From Adenophora triphylla var. japonica (taxonomy: Eukaryota; Streptophyta; Magnoliopsida; Asterales; Campanulaceae), in the NCBI GenBank assembly GCA_022495995.1, contig JAFEMH010000735.1:203501-267500 (forward strand): a stretch of DNA of 64,000 bases, given 5' to 3'. Below the pieces are notes generated by a model. The model did not search any database, was not told where the DNA came from, and worked only from the letters and a program-made list of their open reading frames with translations. Below are positions 11,723 through 23,273 of this stretch, piece by piece (positions within the stretch are counted from its first letter, which is position 1; every line of letters begins with the position of its first letter). The translations under genes were made by a program, and so were the position numbers.

Positions 11723-14700
11723 CTAGAAGTAGTATTTGATCAGGTGAGTAGCATGCCATGGGTGCTTCAATTCCTCTCCCTCTGGATAAGCGATCATGTA
11801 AGTACCTTCTTTGACAACTCGAGTAACCACATATGGACCTTCCCAGTTAGGAGATAGTTTATTCTGCTGGGTCCTTCTGCCCGTTGCCTCAATCTTTCTC
11901 AATACGTAATCCCCAACTTGGAACGACCTTGCTTTGACCCTCTTGTCATGGTAACTTTTAGTTCGCTGTTTGTAGTTGACCATTCGGAGGTAGGCTGTTT
12001 CTCGCTTCTCGTCGATCAGATCCAGGTCGATCAATCTGTTGGTATCATTTTGCTCCTGATTAAAGAAAGTCACTCTAGCAGTAGGGAATCTGAGCTCAGC
12101 AGGTGCCATGGCCTCTGATCCATAAGTGAGAGCAAAAGGGGTTTCCCCCGTAGGCCCCCGAGTGGTTGTACGGACTGCCCAAAGAGCAAGGGGGAGTTCG
12201 TCCAACCAATTGTTACGTCGACCTACGAGACCTGTCTTGAGCGAAGATAGGACAAGTTTATTTGCTGCTTCAGCTTGTCCATTTCCTTGAGGGTAGGCCA
12301 CAGAAGATTTCCAATGCTTGATTCCTACTCGATTCATTTCTGCTTCGAAGGTTTGGGAGAACTGCAGTCCGTTGTCAGATACTATGGCTCGAGGAAACCC
12401 AAATCGACACCAAATGAAGTCGTGAATGAAGTTGATAGCATTCTCCTCAGTGATGCGAGCTAACGGTTTGGCCTCAACCCATTTTGTGAAGTAATCTATG
12501 GCAACGATCACATACTTGCAATTTCCTCGGGCGGGAGGGAAGGGTCCAATCAAGTCGACACCCCACATGTCGAATGGCCAAGCTGCGATTACTGGAGTCT
12601 GCTCGGTTGTTGGCACATGAGGTAAGTTGGCAAACCTTTGGCATTGATCACATTGCTGAACAAAGTTGTGGGTGTCAGCTCTCATGTGTGGCCAGTAATA
12701 TCCCAAAGTGATTAACTTGTCAGCAAGGGTCCTGGCCCCCGGGTGTCCACCGCAAATTCCACTATGCACTTCATGTATCAATATGGCGACCTCTTGAGGG
12801 TGGATGCACTTTAATAATGGTCGAGTATAGGATCTTCTGAACAGGTCGCCTCCTTGAATGACATACCTCGGAGCTTTCTTTTTGATAGCTCGAGCCTTCT
12901 TCTCGTCATCTGGCAGCTCGCCACTTTTTAAGTACGCCTTCATTTCCTCTATCCAACACTTCTCCTGAGTCCAATTTCTTGAGGGATCATCTATGCACTG
13001 AATTTTTACCCTCTCATAAGCTGGATTTTCGAGGAAGGAGATGGGCTCGTCATGTGGCTCATCTGAAGTAGCCAGTTTCGAAAGGAGATCAGCCAGCTCG
13101 TTATCTTCTCTTCCAATCCTTTGAATCTCCCAGAATTCTAAGTCCTTTATTAGCTCCTTCACCAGGTCGCAGTATTTGATGAGAGTAGAACTAAGCACTT
13201 CGTACTCGCCTCTGACCTGGTTGACTATCAATTGTGAGTCACAGTAAGCCATGATCTTAGTTGCTCCGAAGCACTTGGCGTACTCAATAGCTGCAATCAA
13301 GGCCTCGTATTCAGCCTGGTTATTGGAAGCATCAAACTTGAACCTTAGTGATTCCTCATACACGGTCCCAGTTTCTGGCTCAATCAACACTATTCCAGCT
13401 CCACTGCTATTCTTGGTCGCTGACCCGTCTGAATAGACCTTCCAACAATCGTCGGGTAGGCTAATGACGACCTGGGACTCTGGTTCTTTCCCCTTAGCTT
13501 TTTCTTTAGGAACTCGTTGCTCGTTGTCTTCCTTGGTGAACGTAAGCTCGACCAAGAAGTCAGCTAGAGCTTGAGCCTTCAACGCCTTTCGAGGTCGATA
13601 GTCAATGTCAAATTCAGTGAGGGCAATTGACCAATTGAGCAGTCGACCTGAACTCTCAGGCTTGTGCAATATCTTTCTCAAAGGTGCATTAGTAAGAACC
13701 ACGATTGGATGAGCTAGAAAATAAGCTCGCAGCTTCCTTGAAGCCACGACTAGAGCATAGGCGACCTTCTCAGCGTTGTAATACCTACTTTCCACATCTG
13801 ATAAAGCTTTGCTGATATAGTACACAGGCTTCTGAAGCCCCTCATCCTCTCTAATCAACACTGCTGCAACCGACTTGTCTCCCACAGATAGATATACAAA
13901 CAAAGTCTCTCCAGTGGTCGGGCTACTTAGCAGGGGTGGAGTAGCGAGGTAATCCTTTAGCTGTTGGAACGACGAATGACATTCGGTCGTCCATTCAAAA
14001 CTTTTCGCCCCCCTCAATGCTTTGAAGAAGGGGAGAGACCGCTCTGCTGACTTTGATATGAAGCGACCAAGAGCTGCTACCCTTCCGTTAAGTCGCTGCA
14101 TCTCTTTGACACTGGTGGGAGCCTTCATGTCGACTAAAGCCTTTATCTTCTCTGGATTAGCTTCTATGCCCCTTTGAGATACCATGAATCCCAAGAACTT
14201 GCCAGCTGCCACTCCAAACACACATTTGCTGGGGTTGAGCTTCATGTCGTTTGCTCGTAAATTGGCGAATGTCTCCTTTAGGTCGACCACGTGACTCCCG
14301 GCCTTAGTTTTAATGACCATGTCGTCAACGTAGGCCTCCATATTTCGACCAATCTGTGAGGCAAAGACTTTGTTCACCATCCTCTGATAGGTCGCTCCTG
14401 CATTCTTCAATCCAAAAGGCATCATATTGTAGCAGTAGATGCCTCCAGCTGCCTGAAATGCCGTCTTGACTATGTCGTCCTCATGCATCTTGATCTGGTG
14501 GTATCCCGAATAAGCGTCGAGGAAACTGAGGGTGGAGTGACCAGCAATGGAATCAACTAGCTTGTCTATCCTTGGAAGGGGATAACTGTCTTTTGGGCAT
14601 GCAAGGTTCAGAGTGGTGAAGTCGACACACATCCGCCATTTGCCATTTGATTTCTTCACCATGACCACGTTGGCCAACCACGTTGTATGAGTGGCCTCTT

Positions 14701-15292
14701 TGATTATTCCTGCACTCAAAAGTTTTTGTACCTCAGCTTTGATTGCCTCTTCCTTGTCGTGAGCAAAACTTCTCAACTTCTGGGGCCTAGGCTTTATGGT
14801 CGGGTTAACTTCAAGTCTATGAACAGCGACCTCTTCCTTGATTCCCCTCATGTCTTCTACCCTCCAAGCAAAGACATCATTACTCTCCTTGAGTAGCTTG
14901 ATAATCTCCAGCCTTTCTTCAGCTGACAGTTGTTTCCCAATCTGAATTTTTTGGTCGGGGTAGGAAGAGTTGGTGATGATTGACTCCAGCTCGTCTACAG
15001 CTTCTAATTCTGGTCCATCTCTGAACTGTAGAGTCTCCACTATGATTTCCCTGACCTTTTGTCTTTCCTCAGCTCCCAAGTGTGGAGCCTCCTCAGCTAT
15101 CATATCATCAAGCTTGTCTGCAACCTCGCTGGTAGTGGTGGTGGCCCCCGAGTTATTGTCGAGCTGGAGGCATAGGTTGCCTATGACGACTTGATCGACC
15201 ATAACTACATCTGAATCGACCTCAGTGGTGTTAGAGTGACGTGTCGACTCAAGCATGACCTCGTCATTTGAGCGATAGGTCGACTCTACCAC
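11723..15292 (-). CDS. pol: Tat-lineage pol: reverse transcriptase, degenerate RNase H, second RNase H, integrase (1189 aa)
   Basis: The frame is uninterrupted. RT spans ~165-390, with Asp259 (SFLDAYSGY) and YVDD at 321-324. The first RNase H (~455-580) has lost catalytic aspartates (LSV where a TDAS motif is normal; LTNAP where TDH is normal). A second RNase H at ~615-745 keeps all four acidic residues: Asp622 (YSDGS), Glu661, Asp685 (CDSQ), Asp735. Integrase has the zinc-binding His843/His850/Cys881/Cys884 and a D-D-E triad Asp913, Asp973, Glu1008 (35-residue spacing), followed by a GPY-like segment (NWEGPYVV, 1149-1156). Loss of the first RNase H with an intact second one is typical of Tat elements. 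The N-terminal ~150 residues lie between protease and RT. The protease frame upstream is shifted relative to pol. Confidence 0.93.
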   Translation of the reverse strand: MVESTYRSNDEVMLESTRHSNTTEVDSDVVMVDQVVIGNLCLQLDNNSGATTTTSEVADKLDDMIAEEAPHLGAEERQKVREIIVETLQFRDGPELEAVDELESIITNSSYPDQKIQIGKQLSAEERLEIIKLLKESNDVFAWRVEDMRGIKEEVAVHRLEVNPTIKPRPQKLRSFAHDKEEAIKAEVQKLLSAGIIKEATHTTWLANVVMVKKSNGKWRMCVDFTTLNLACPKDSYPLPRIDKLVDSIAGHSTLSFLDAYSGYHQIKMHEDDIVKTAFQAAGGIYCYNMMPFGLKNAGATYQRMVNKVFASQIGRNMEAYVDDMVIKTKAGSHVVDLKETFANLRANDMKLNPSKCVFGVAAGKFLGFMVSQRGIEANPEKIKALVDMKAPTSVKEMQRLNGRVAALGRFISKSAERSLPFFKALRGAKSFEWTTECHSSFQQLKDYLATPPLLSSPTTGETLFVYLSVGDKSVAAVLIREDEGLQKPVYYISKALSDVESRYYNAEKVAYALVVASRKLRAYFLAHPIVVLTNAPLRKILHKPESSGRLLNWSIALTEFDIDYRPRKALKAQALADFLVELTFTKEDNEQRVPKEKAKGKEPESQVVISLPDDCWKVYSDGSATKNSSGAGIVLIEPETGTVYEESLRFKFDASNNQAEYEALIAAIEYAKCFGATKIMAYCDSQLIVNQVRGEYEVLSSTLIKYCDLVKELIKDLEFWEIQRIGREDNELADLLSKLATSDEPHDEPISFLENPAYERVKIQCIDDPSRNWTQEKCWIEEMKAYLKSGELPDDEKKARAIKKKAPRYVIQGGDLFRRSYTRPLLKCIHPQEVAILIHEVHSGICGGHPGARTLADKLITLGYYWPHMRADTHNFVQQCDQCQRFANLPHVPTTEQTPVIAAWPFDMWGVDLIGPFPPARGNCKYVIVAIDYFTKWVEAKPLARITEENAINFIHDFIWCRFGFPRAIVSDNGLQFSQTFEAEMNRVGIKHWKSSVAYPQGNGQAEAANKLVLSSLKTGLVGRRNNWLDELPLALWAVRTTTRGPTGETPFALTYGSEAMAPAELRFPTARVTFFNQEQNDTNRLIDLDLIDEKRETAYLRMVNYKQRTKSYHDKRVKARSFQVGDYVLRKIEATGRRTQQNKLSPNWEGPYVVTRVVKEGTYMIAYPEGEELKHPWHATHLIKYYF

Positions 15293-15299
15293 GTCGGTG

Positions 15300-15890
15300 A
15301 TTGTTGACGATCGGGTAGTTTTGGTGGCTGGATCGGGACAGCTTCAAGTAACCATCAGCAGTCTCAATCTCTAGCTCCCTTTTCTTTCTTTCTCTTAGAA
15401 CATGATCCAGATAAGCACGAGCTGTGCCTTGTACGCAACCCACTCCAGCAGGTGTGGGGAACTTTACTCGCTGGTGAGGAATTGATGCTACCATTCCAAG
15501 AGCGACCTGTCCAGGAATTCCAAGGATGGCGGCATAGTCACTATTTACATCAATTACGATAAATTGTACCTTCGAGACAACCCCGAGGGTGCTGGCCTAG
15601 GTCAACGTCGAGCACTATCGGCCTTTAGCATCAACTCGATGGTTGGTGAAGCCCTCAACTCCGCCATCGTATCTCTCCAACCTGTTCTTCATTAAGACCC
15701 ATCTCCTTGAAAGTTTTGTAAAACAAAATATCCTTGCGAGCCCCGTGTCGACTAAGAGTCTGCTCGTCGTACATCCATCAATGAGACACGGGATGACGAG
15801 AACTTGCTCCCTAGCCGCCATATTAGTTGCCAATTCATGGGGGTAGAAGCCGATCGCTTCATCTCTTACTTCTCTCCTTGGAGGCACATG
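15300..15890 (-). pseudogene. Frameshifted protease region of the Tat element
   Basis: The minus-strand frame 15615-15887 encodes CLIDGCTTSRLLVDTGLA, a retropepsin-like segment with the catalytic D-T-G, although the usual following serine is replaced by LA. The frame then ends, and the link to pol continues in another frame at 15264-15494 (FPTPAGVGCVQGTARAYLD, as seen upstream of RT in this lineage). At least one frameshift separates protease from RT, so the polyprotein of this copy cannot be made as one piece. Confidence 0.65.
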
Positions 15891-16399
15891 TGGGGCCTTA
15901 TTGAAATTGGAATATCTTGTGCATGATGGCCGTGTTGCTCGCTTGTTCGGTGATGACCCCCGAGGTTCAGTCTAGGCCGCCTAGGTCCTTGTTGCCCACT
16001 GTGGTTTGCTCGCCTCCTCCGGCTTGAGGTCTCTTCACATAAGCTTCGAGTCTTCCCCTGGTCGACCATTCTGGATGATACGCTTTAATCCCAAGCAATC
16101 TTACGTGAGATGACCGGTGTCTTTAATGGTAAGTCCTTGATGCTAACATGTTGTCCCTCCTAAACTTGTTGCCTGGATTCATTGGGACAGGAGGAGCTAG
16201 CTCGACAACATTCAAAATCTCAGTTCGACTCACCGTGAGGGGAGTGAAAGCTTCGGGCACCTTCTATGTTGACCTAGTTCTATTCTTTTCCATTTTTATG
16301 TTCCCCCCATTCTTGTTGGAGTCCTTTTTATCGTCAGCGACTTCAACCTTGGGGCTCTTACCATTCTTCTTTTCTTTCCTCTCCTCAGCAAGAGCGACG

Positions 16400-17935
16400 T
16401 TGTATACCTTCTCAAACAACTCCCGTCGAGTTGTTCTTGTCTGGAACTGTGAGCTCGTAATCCATGTCTGCCGAGGAAATACCGTTTCGGAAGCAGTTAA
16501 TGACTTCCCTATCAGTGAGGTCTTCCTCTATCTTATCAACCATCTCTTTGAACTTGGTGAAATAGCTCATCGAGCTTTCATTCTTACCCTGCACCAAGTT
16601 ATTCAGATCAGTGACGGTTATCTTCCGAACTCCTGCAGTCGAGAAGCGGTCTAAGAATTTTGTTACGAAGCATGCCCAAGTGGTGATACTACCAAAGCCA
16701 GCTCAAACCATTGAACCAAGTTAAGGCTGCCCCAGTAAGTGTGCTTAGGAGAGCTTTGCACATGTTGTCATCCTCATTGGCGACAAAACACATTGTGGCT
16801 TCTAAATGTGCTATATGACTCCTAGCATTGGTCGACCCTGAATATTTCTCCAGAAGAGGCAACCTGAAGGTAGGAGGAGGTCGACTATCTCTGATTTCTT
16901 TGGATAAAGGTCGAAGAGCAAAGTCAATTCGTTCGACCTTTCCAATCTCCTTCTTCTTTTCCTCCTCCCACTGTTCGAACTTCTTTTTCATCAATAGCCA
17001 TTCTCTGGCATCGGGTCTTTCATCTCCCGGGAGGGGCGCATTTGACCTCTGGCCCTCACTTCTGGGGGGAGTTATCTGTCTACTCCTCCTGTCTCTATGG
17101 GAATTGGTCCTTTCTGATCTTATTGGAGATCTATGTCTGTTACTTCTTTGAGGCGACCTGCGCCTCTCAGCACCAGATGGCGACCTGCGCCTTTCCCCTC
17201 TCACAGGCGACCTATGCCCATTCCTGTCTCTATGAGATCCTGATCTCTGCGTTCGCGCTGGGGAAACATGCATTTCTCTTGGCCGTTAAACGAGTCCTCA
17301 AATCAGAGATTGAGCTTCACGCTCCTGTTTACATTGAGGCTAGCCCTTAGGTCGTTACTCGGCACATGAACAATTATAGGAGCTCGCTGAACTATCCTGT
17401 CCTCGCCATTCTGCCCCACACCTTCATTTGGCCTAGCACTCCTGGCCTGCTGCCTGTTGGAGACTTGGGAGGGAGCAATCCTTTACGAACGTACGTCGGC
17501 TACCGCTTCGCTCCTCCACGGCTATCAAGTCGCCCAAAATTTGAGCTCGCTCTAACATCATTTCCTTCTTGCTCATGGGATTAATTGAGGGACCCGCCCT
17601 GTTTCCCATGTTCACCTGTCCGGTTGGACGTTAGGAGGAGGTGGAACTTCTTGCCCATCCATATGTCTTTTCCCTCTCCTTGTGTCAGGCAATCCCCTGC
17701 CGTCAACGACACTAGTAGAGCGTGTGGCTCTACCATGAGGACGATTTGGTGGGGGAGGAGGCAAGTTCAAGTTTTCAGCATTGACATTGAGATTTCCTGC
17801 GTTTGTATTGGTGTTGTTGTTCACCTCAATGAATTCTTCAGAAGCATCTTCAACATGTCCGTGCAGGTTACCATTGTTGTAGGTTGATGAACTTTCGAGG
17901 TCAAGCTTAAGCACGTTTCCGGCAATGGAACCAAG
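16400..17935 (-). pseudogene. gag: Degenerate gag of the Tat element
   Basis: Minus-strand frames 16689-17273 and 16412-16597 carry parts of a plant Ty3 gag. The first has an Arg/Ser-rich N-terminal segment (repeated RRSP motifs), a charged helix (KKKFEQWEEEKKKE) and the conserved IAHLEATM...LTGAALTWFNGL region. The second continues with SYFTKFKEMVDKIEE...INCFRNGI. They are in different frames separated by stops. A further stretch (17612-17935) has an Asn-rich and Pro-rich leader. No intact CCHC knuckle was found. The frameshifts make this copy defective in cis for particle formation. Confidence 0.7.
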
Positions 17936-18597
17936 CGATCTTTGCCGCAGAAATGTGCTTATCAATCTTCCTCCACGTGGCAGGCTGATCACCTGGCTTC
18001 TGACCTGAAAACGTGAACCCACGACTAGCCGGATGTGTCTCCGGCGAAGACGCTCGGGCGTGAGAGTAAGATAACAGTTGTATAAAGCTCAAAATGTATT
18101 GAATAATGAACTTAAAATACAAAATGGCAGTTACCTCTTACCGTTTGGTAGTGATGAAGTATTTATAGGCAAGAGTGATGTATTTTTGGGGAGGCGACAT
18201 GTCCTCCGAGATTATAGCGACAGTTACTTGGACGTGGGAACATGTCTATAACGGTCCCTGATTTATAGGGATGTGGTTATGAGGATTGTTCAACCAAATA
18301 AGCCGGCAAGTGTTAAGTCGTCACTTGTTGATTTAGGTCGAGGTCGCCACTCGTGGAATGGTCGACCTGACTGTCGGGTAGAGCATGGTTCGTACCCGAA
18401 TTGTAATATGGATCATGAGGTCGGACTAAGTTAGGTCAGGACCTAGTAGATCGGACCGTGGGCTTAGTCGACTGACGCTTGAGATGGGCTTTGGGCCTTG
18501 CTCTGACTGGGCCAGCCCTATTGAGAATGTGATAATCAAAGCTGGATATAATTGGGCTTTACTTGCTTGGCCCAACTCGGCACTTTTGGTATGTTCA
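17936..18597 (-). repeat. 5' LTR of the Tat element (662 bp)
   Basis: Partner of 6363-7018. In element sense it starts TGAACATACC at 18597; at its inner end the terminal CA is changed to CG (17936 is C where the other LTR has T), followed by the primer-binding-like sequence. The LTR promoter TATAAATA (minus strand) is at 18160-18167. The following ATATC (18598-18602) repeats 6358-6362. Confidence 0.88.
18160..18167 (-). promoter_or_regulatory. TATA box in the 5' LTR of the Tat element
   Basis: TATAAATA on the minus strand, preceded in element sense by TTGCC and followed by CTTCATC. The same motif is at 6585-6592 in the 3' LTR. It would direct transcription of gag-pol. Confidence 0.55.
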
Positions 18598-18602
18598 ATA
18601 TC

Positions 18603-19316
<714 letters not shown>

Positions 19317-19660
19317 CTCCCTTTATCCCATTACAAACTAAACACTTTTTTTATTGGCGTTTCATTACAAACTACGTGTATATATATACTCCCTTTATCC
19401 CATTACAAACTAAACACTTTTTTTATTGGCGTTTCATTACAAACTACGTATACATACTTTTTAAAAATAAAATGTTTATTAATTTTATATTAATGAAACC
19501 CAAATGTTATAATCACAACAACAATTCAATTATTATTTCATACCTTACTTTCTCTCACCTACCTCACTTTTCATACTCACAACACTTACTACACTACATA
19601 TTTCCTTAATTATTGTGCAAACAATAACTAACTGAAAAGGTTGTAGTGGAACGGAGGGAG
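19317..19660. mobile_element. Stowaway-type MITE with a duplicated left end
   Basis: The left end CTCCCTTTATCCCATTACAA and the right end GTGGAACGGAGGGAG are flanked by TA. The first 72 bp (from 19317) are repeated in tandem from 19389, so the element has two left ends. The interior is AT-rich with no ORF. Confidence 0.6.
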
Positions 19661-19879
19661 TATAATGATTATTTAATTGCAAGTAAATGATTAAAATCAT
19701 CATGGGAGTCCCAGTTGTAATAAAAAACAACTGCTTGGGGCCCAAAAAAATTAGTGATTTTTGGGGCCCCGAAATTTTTACTCAATTCATTAATGGTAGA
19801 CCCAATAAATTCTATCAAATTGACCCATGTTTTCTTCTCTCTGGCCTTAATCTGAAACAACACGTTTCCTTCTATTCAA

Positions 19880-20341
19880 TTAGTTGTTAATCCACAACCA
19901 AAATTCAAAATTAAGTTGAAAAAGAAAGTGTCGTAATTAGAAAATCGACTACTTTATAAAGAACAAAAACCTAGCCTTGATAACAAGCATCTACGGCGTT
20001 AGGGGAAATAAGTTTTGCGAATTTACAAATGATAAAGAATTATCTCAAAAGCACGATGTCTCAAAAACGTTTAAATGGGCTATGATATTAATTGAGAAGA
20101 AAATAGTTGATAAAGTTAATTATTCAATTTTTCTATTAAATTAATTAGTTGTTAATTCACGACCAAAATTCAAAATCAAGTTGGAAAAGAAATTATCGTG
20201 ATTAGGAAATCGACTACTTTATAAAGAAAAAAAACCTAACCTTAATAACAGTTACTGTTGCGTCGGAGGAAATAAGTTTTTCGAACTTGAAAATGATAAA
20301 GAATTATCTCATAAGCACGATATCTTAAAAACAGTTAAATG
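19880..20341. repeat. 264-bp tandem duplication, second copy split by the copia element
   Basis: ATTAGTTGTTAAT...CAAAATTCAAAAT at 19880 recurs at 20144 with the same order of landmarks (CGACTACTTTATAAAGAA, GATAAAGAATTATCTCA, AGCACGAT). The second copy stops at AAATG (20337-20341) and resumes at 27673 (AAATGAGCTATGATATTAAT), so the copia element landed within it. Confidence 0.8.
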
Positions 20342-20627
20342 TGTGAGAATTGGAAAATCCTTAGGTTGTTTATTCACAAACTCTTAATATATACTCCCTC
20401 CGGCCCGCTACAAATCGCACACTTTCCTCATTGGGCGTCCCATTACAAACCGCACACTCCCAAAAAAGAAACTTTATATTAATAAAATATTCACCCTACC
20501 CCCACCAAAAAACCCACTAATCTCTTAATTACTAATCCTAATTCAATTCAATTTAATTTTCACCTACCCAATTTAATTTCACTAACCAAATTTATTTCAC
20601 CCACACAATTTTTCTTTCTTTCTTTCT

Positions 20628-20666
<39 letters not shown>

Positions 20667-20779
20667 CAATTCATTTTCAATCACAAAATAAAAAGAAGCC
20701 AGTCTTTCTTTATCTCTCTCTCTCTCTCTCATTCATTCACGAATCTTCATATCTTCATCCATCTTCCTTATCCCCAATT

Positions 20780-20875
20780 CCGCCGCTCCGTTCATAAACC
20801 CTAGATCTACATGAATCCAACCTCTTTCCGCCGCTCCGTTCATAAACCCTAGATCTACATGGATCCAACCTCTTT
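20780..20875 (+). repeat. 48-bp tandem duplication at the start of the plus-strand ORF
   Basis: CCGCCGCTCCGTTCATAAAC through ATGRATCCAACCTCTTT occurs at 20780 and again at 20828. The first ATG (20811) runs into a stop after 13 codons; the second (20859) opens the 166-codon ORF. The upstream region has CT-rich microsatellite tracts (20634-20660 and 20716-20730). Confidence 0.85.
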
Positions 20876-21359
20876 AACCAAAAATCCTACAAATTCATGT
20901 CCATCTGAGATACCTTCTTCCACTCCCGATTTAGTGTTGAACGACGAAGTAGATCGGGGTGGTTTATCTTTGGCCGACCCAGTTGTGCCGGAGACGCCAC
21001 CATCCCCACATTTTCGTGCGTCGTCGTCCGTCTCTCCTTCTTTGGCCGACATTTTCGTGCCGGAGAAAGTTTTGGCCGACGACTTGGTGCTGAAACCTTG
21101 GTCAAAAGCGGATTACGAGGCCTTTGAGAAGGAATACGAGGAACGCATCGGTTGGCATTCAAAAAACAAATTTTCGTTGGGGAAGAAAGCTCTGTCCGAC
21201 GGGTCCAACTCATCTTACTCCTGCTCGTATGAGGTTTTTCCGTCGCTCACTTTGTTAACTCTTGCTCAGAAGAAAGTGATGATGATACCCAGTAACTATG
21301 AAGGTCATTTCTTTACTTCTTCCTTATTTTATGTTCATTTTGATGTTGGGAGTTGCTAA
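20859..21359 (+). CDS. Unrecognised ORF inside the mariner element, opposite to the transposase
   Basis: The ORF encodes 166 residues. The first ~70 are Ser/Pro/Asp-rich and probably disordered; then comes KPWSKADYEAFEKEYEERIG, a charged helix-like stretch, and KNKFSLGKKAL. Homology is not recognised. A possible splice donor (AACTATGAAG/GTCATT) lies near 21301, after which the translation becomes hydrophobic and low in information, so the coding part may end there and continue in an unidentified exon. It sits within the mariner termini, with a CT-rich leader typical of plant 5' UTRs. It could be a captured host-gene fragment or an accessory ORF of the element. The codons look protein-like, but evidence for expression is lacking. 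Confidence 0.4.
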   Translation: MDPTSLTKNPTNSCPSEIPSSTPDLVLNDEVDRGGLSLADPVVPETPPSPHFRASSSVSPSLADIFVPEKVLADDLVLKPWSKADYEAFEKEYEERIGWHSKNKFSLGKKALSDGSNSSYSCSYEVFPSLTLLTLAQKKVMMIPSNYEGHFFTSSLFYVHFDVGSC

Positions 21360-21827
21360 AAATACGATTAGGGTTTTGGAATAATTGTTATGTGTGTGAA
21401 ATGATGAATCTGTTATCTTATTTCAAATTATGTGATGAAAACATAGTCTATCTTGGATCTGAATTGGTGAGCTGGTAGTTTGTTAACTAGTGTGTGAATT
21501 TGGCATATCTCTATGATGATTAATTTCTGAGAGATCTCTATGATGTTTTATTTCAGAGAGAAATGTTGGGAAAATATGGCTCTATGATGATTAATTTCTG
21601 AGAGATTTCAGTGATAAATTTTTTTCTGAGAGATCTCAGTGATGAATTTTTTCTGAGAGTGATATTGGCAAACATGGCTCTGTGATGATTAATTTCTGAG
21701 AGTAACAATTTCCATTAAACAAAACGATTTTTTTTGCCATTTAAAAGGCTTACAAAAGTTTTGCCATTTTATAGGCAGTACAAAAGTTTTGCCATTTTAA
21801 GGCTTACAAAAGTTTTGCCATTCATAC

Positions 21828-23273
21828 CTAGTTTAAATCTGCCAACATGCCTTCTAGTCCATTTGCTTGCCCGTGTTCCATTAGATACCAAATACTTTCC
21901 CTCATCAGTTGTGGTTCTACGTATTGGTCTTTTGGAAGCAGCCCCAATCTTTCTAGGGCATCTTTTCCATCATGTGGAAGTGGGAAGTTGTTTTTCCCCT
22001 TTGCCTCCATGATTTTGATCATGGTACTTTGCAAGCTTATAAAAATCTTGTTCAAAGTCCTTTGTTCAAGGCTTGCAAATGAGTTATGAACTGCTAGGAC
22101 CAACTCATCAACTGTTCTTGTGTCGGAAGTTCTCTTGAGTGTATCTATGGACCTAAACCAGCCCAAGTCATTTATATTGGTATCTGGGGAATTTGGAGGC
22201 TGGAATACTATGGTTATGTTGAAACCATCGGCGATTCTTCTTTGCTACGAATTCATCATCATCAATGTGAATATGAGGGGGAGCATTGTCCCATTGAATG
22301 ACAATGTCCTTTCTTTCATTTTCTGGCCACTTTACTTTGATTGCTGGGATAATCTGCAATGAAAACATGAATTCAGTTGCTGAGTAAGTAATTGAGTTGC
22401 TGAGTAAGTAATTCAATTGCTGAGTAAGTAATTCAGCAGTTGCTACTGTTTTTTTTTTACTGTTTTGAATTGAAAAATATGAATTTTTTTAAACAAGCTT
22501 ACATTGTTGAGCATCATGGCTTTTGTAACTTCCATGTTGATTCCATCAAGTGCTTTTGTCACCATTGTTCAGTCTCGCCTTTAGTGTTTCTTTTTCTTTG
22601 GGGTTGTTTTGATAAATGGCCACACTCCAATCTTTCCATCAAACACTAAATCTCCAGTAATTGAGTAGATTGGTCTACTTACAGCACATATGAACATAAC
22701 TTTGGGAACGTATATTTTACTTTGGCATGATCTATATGGTGGTTCTTCTCCATGACACATGTAGTACCTAGTTGTACATTCTGTCATTTGAAATCATTTT
22801 TCATCAGCATGTACTACATGTGTCATGGGTTTGAACTTTGGTTTATTTGCTTCTATGTCAAATGTTAGTGCATGAATACAAAATCTGAGCCTTGCTAGTT
22901 CATTTGAAAAGTTTAAAGCTGGCTTTATGGCATTTGTGTGAGATCTGATCTCACCATCTTTTTTCCACCTCCCTATTGTGCTTTTACTAACTCCCAATCC
23001 ATGTGCTAAATTTCGTATTGTATTTCTTTTTGAAAAGGGAATAGTCTTCATTTTCTCAACATCTAAATGAACTCTCTTACCTCTTTCATTGGTTTTTTTG
23101 TTTGTTAGACAAACAGGAACTCCAAGTGCTTGTTGTTTTTGAACTTCAGCCCAAGTTACCCAAACAGTCCTCTTGCTTACTCCAAACTTTGTAGATGCTT
23201 CAGTAGGCAAGCCTTTTGGAAGAACTCCATCTTCACTTTCAATAACGGCGGCCAAAGAAGTTTCTTTCTTCAT
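21828..23273 (-). pseudogene. Mariner-like transposase, interrupted
   Basis: The N-terminal frame (22794-23273, 159 residues) has the plant mariner helix-turn-helix region (NLAHGLGVSKSTIGRWKKDG, then IRSHTNAIKP) and ends at VVHADEK, the first catalytic Asp. The next codon is TGA (22794-22796), where the family has Trp. Reading continues in frame (22581-22787) through VPKVMF and FDGKIGVWPF, then shifts. The second catalytic Asp is in IQWDNAPPHI (frame 22168-22416), and after another frameshift the third Asp is in NDLGWFRSI (frame 21828-22166). The order and motifs fit the plant DD39D mariner family. At least one nonsense and two frameshift changes make this copy inactive. Confidence 0.88.

Larger units (their letters stand above)
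6363..18597 (-). mobile_element. Complete Tat-lineage Ty3/gypsy LTR retrotransposon (~12.2 kb)
   Basis: Two long direct repeats (6363-7018 and 17936-18597) flank a minus-strand gag-pro-pol region, and the whole is bounded by the 5-bp duplication ATATC (6358-6362 and 18598-18602). In element orientation the LTR starts TGAACATACC, preceded by the purine tract AGTTGGGGGCCAC (at 7019-7031), and a primer-binding-like TGGTTCCATTGCCGG follows the 5' LTR by 2 nt. Pol has the order RT - RNase H - second (archaeal-type) RNase H - integrase, diagnostic of the Tat lineage (Retand/Ogre/Grande relatives). gag and protease are frameshifted, so this copy is probably defective. An antisense spliced gene (7502-10846) and a tandem-repeat array (11230-11610) lie between pol and the 3' LTR. 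Confidence 0.92.

Noticed and set aside
17366..17887. Plus-strand ORFs over the gag region
   Set aside because: Shadows of the degenerate minus-strand gag.
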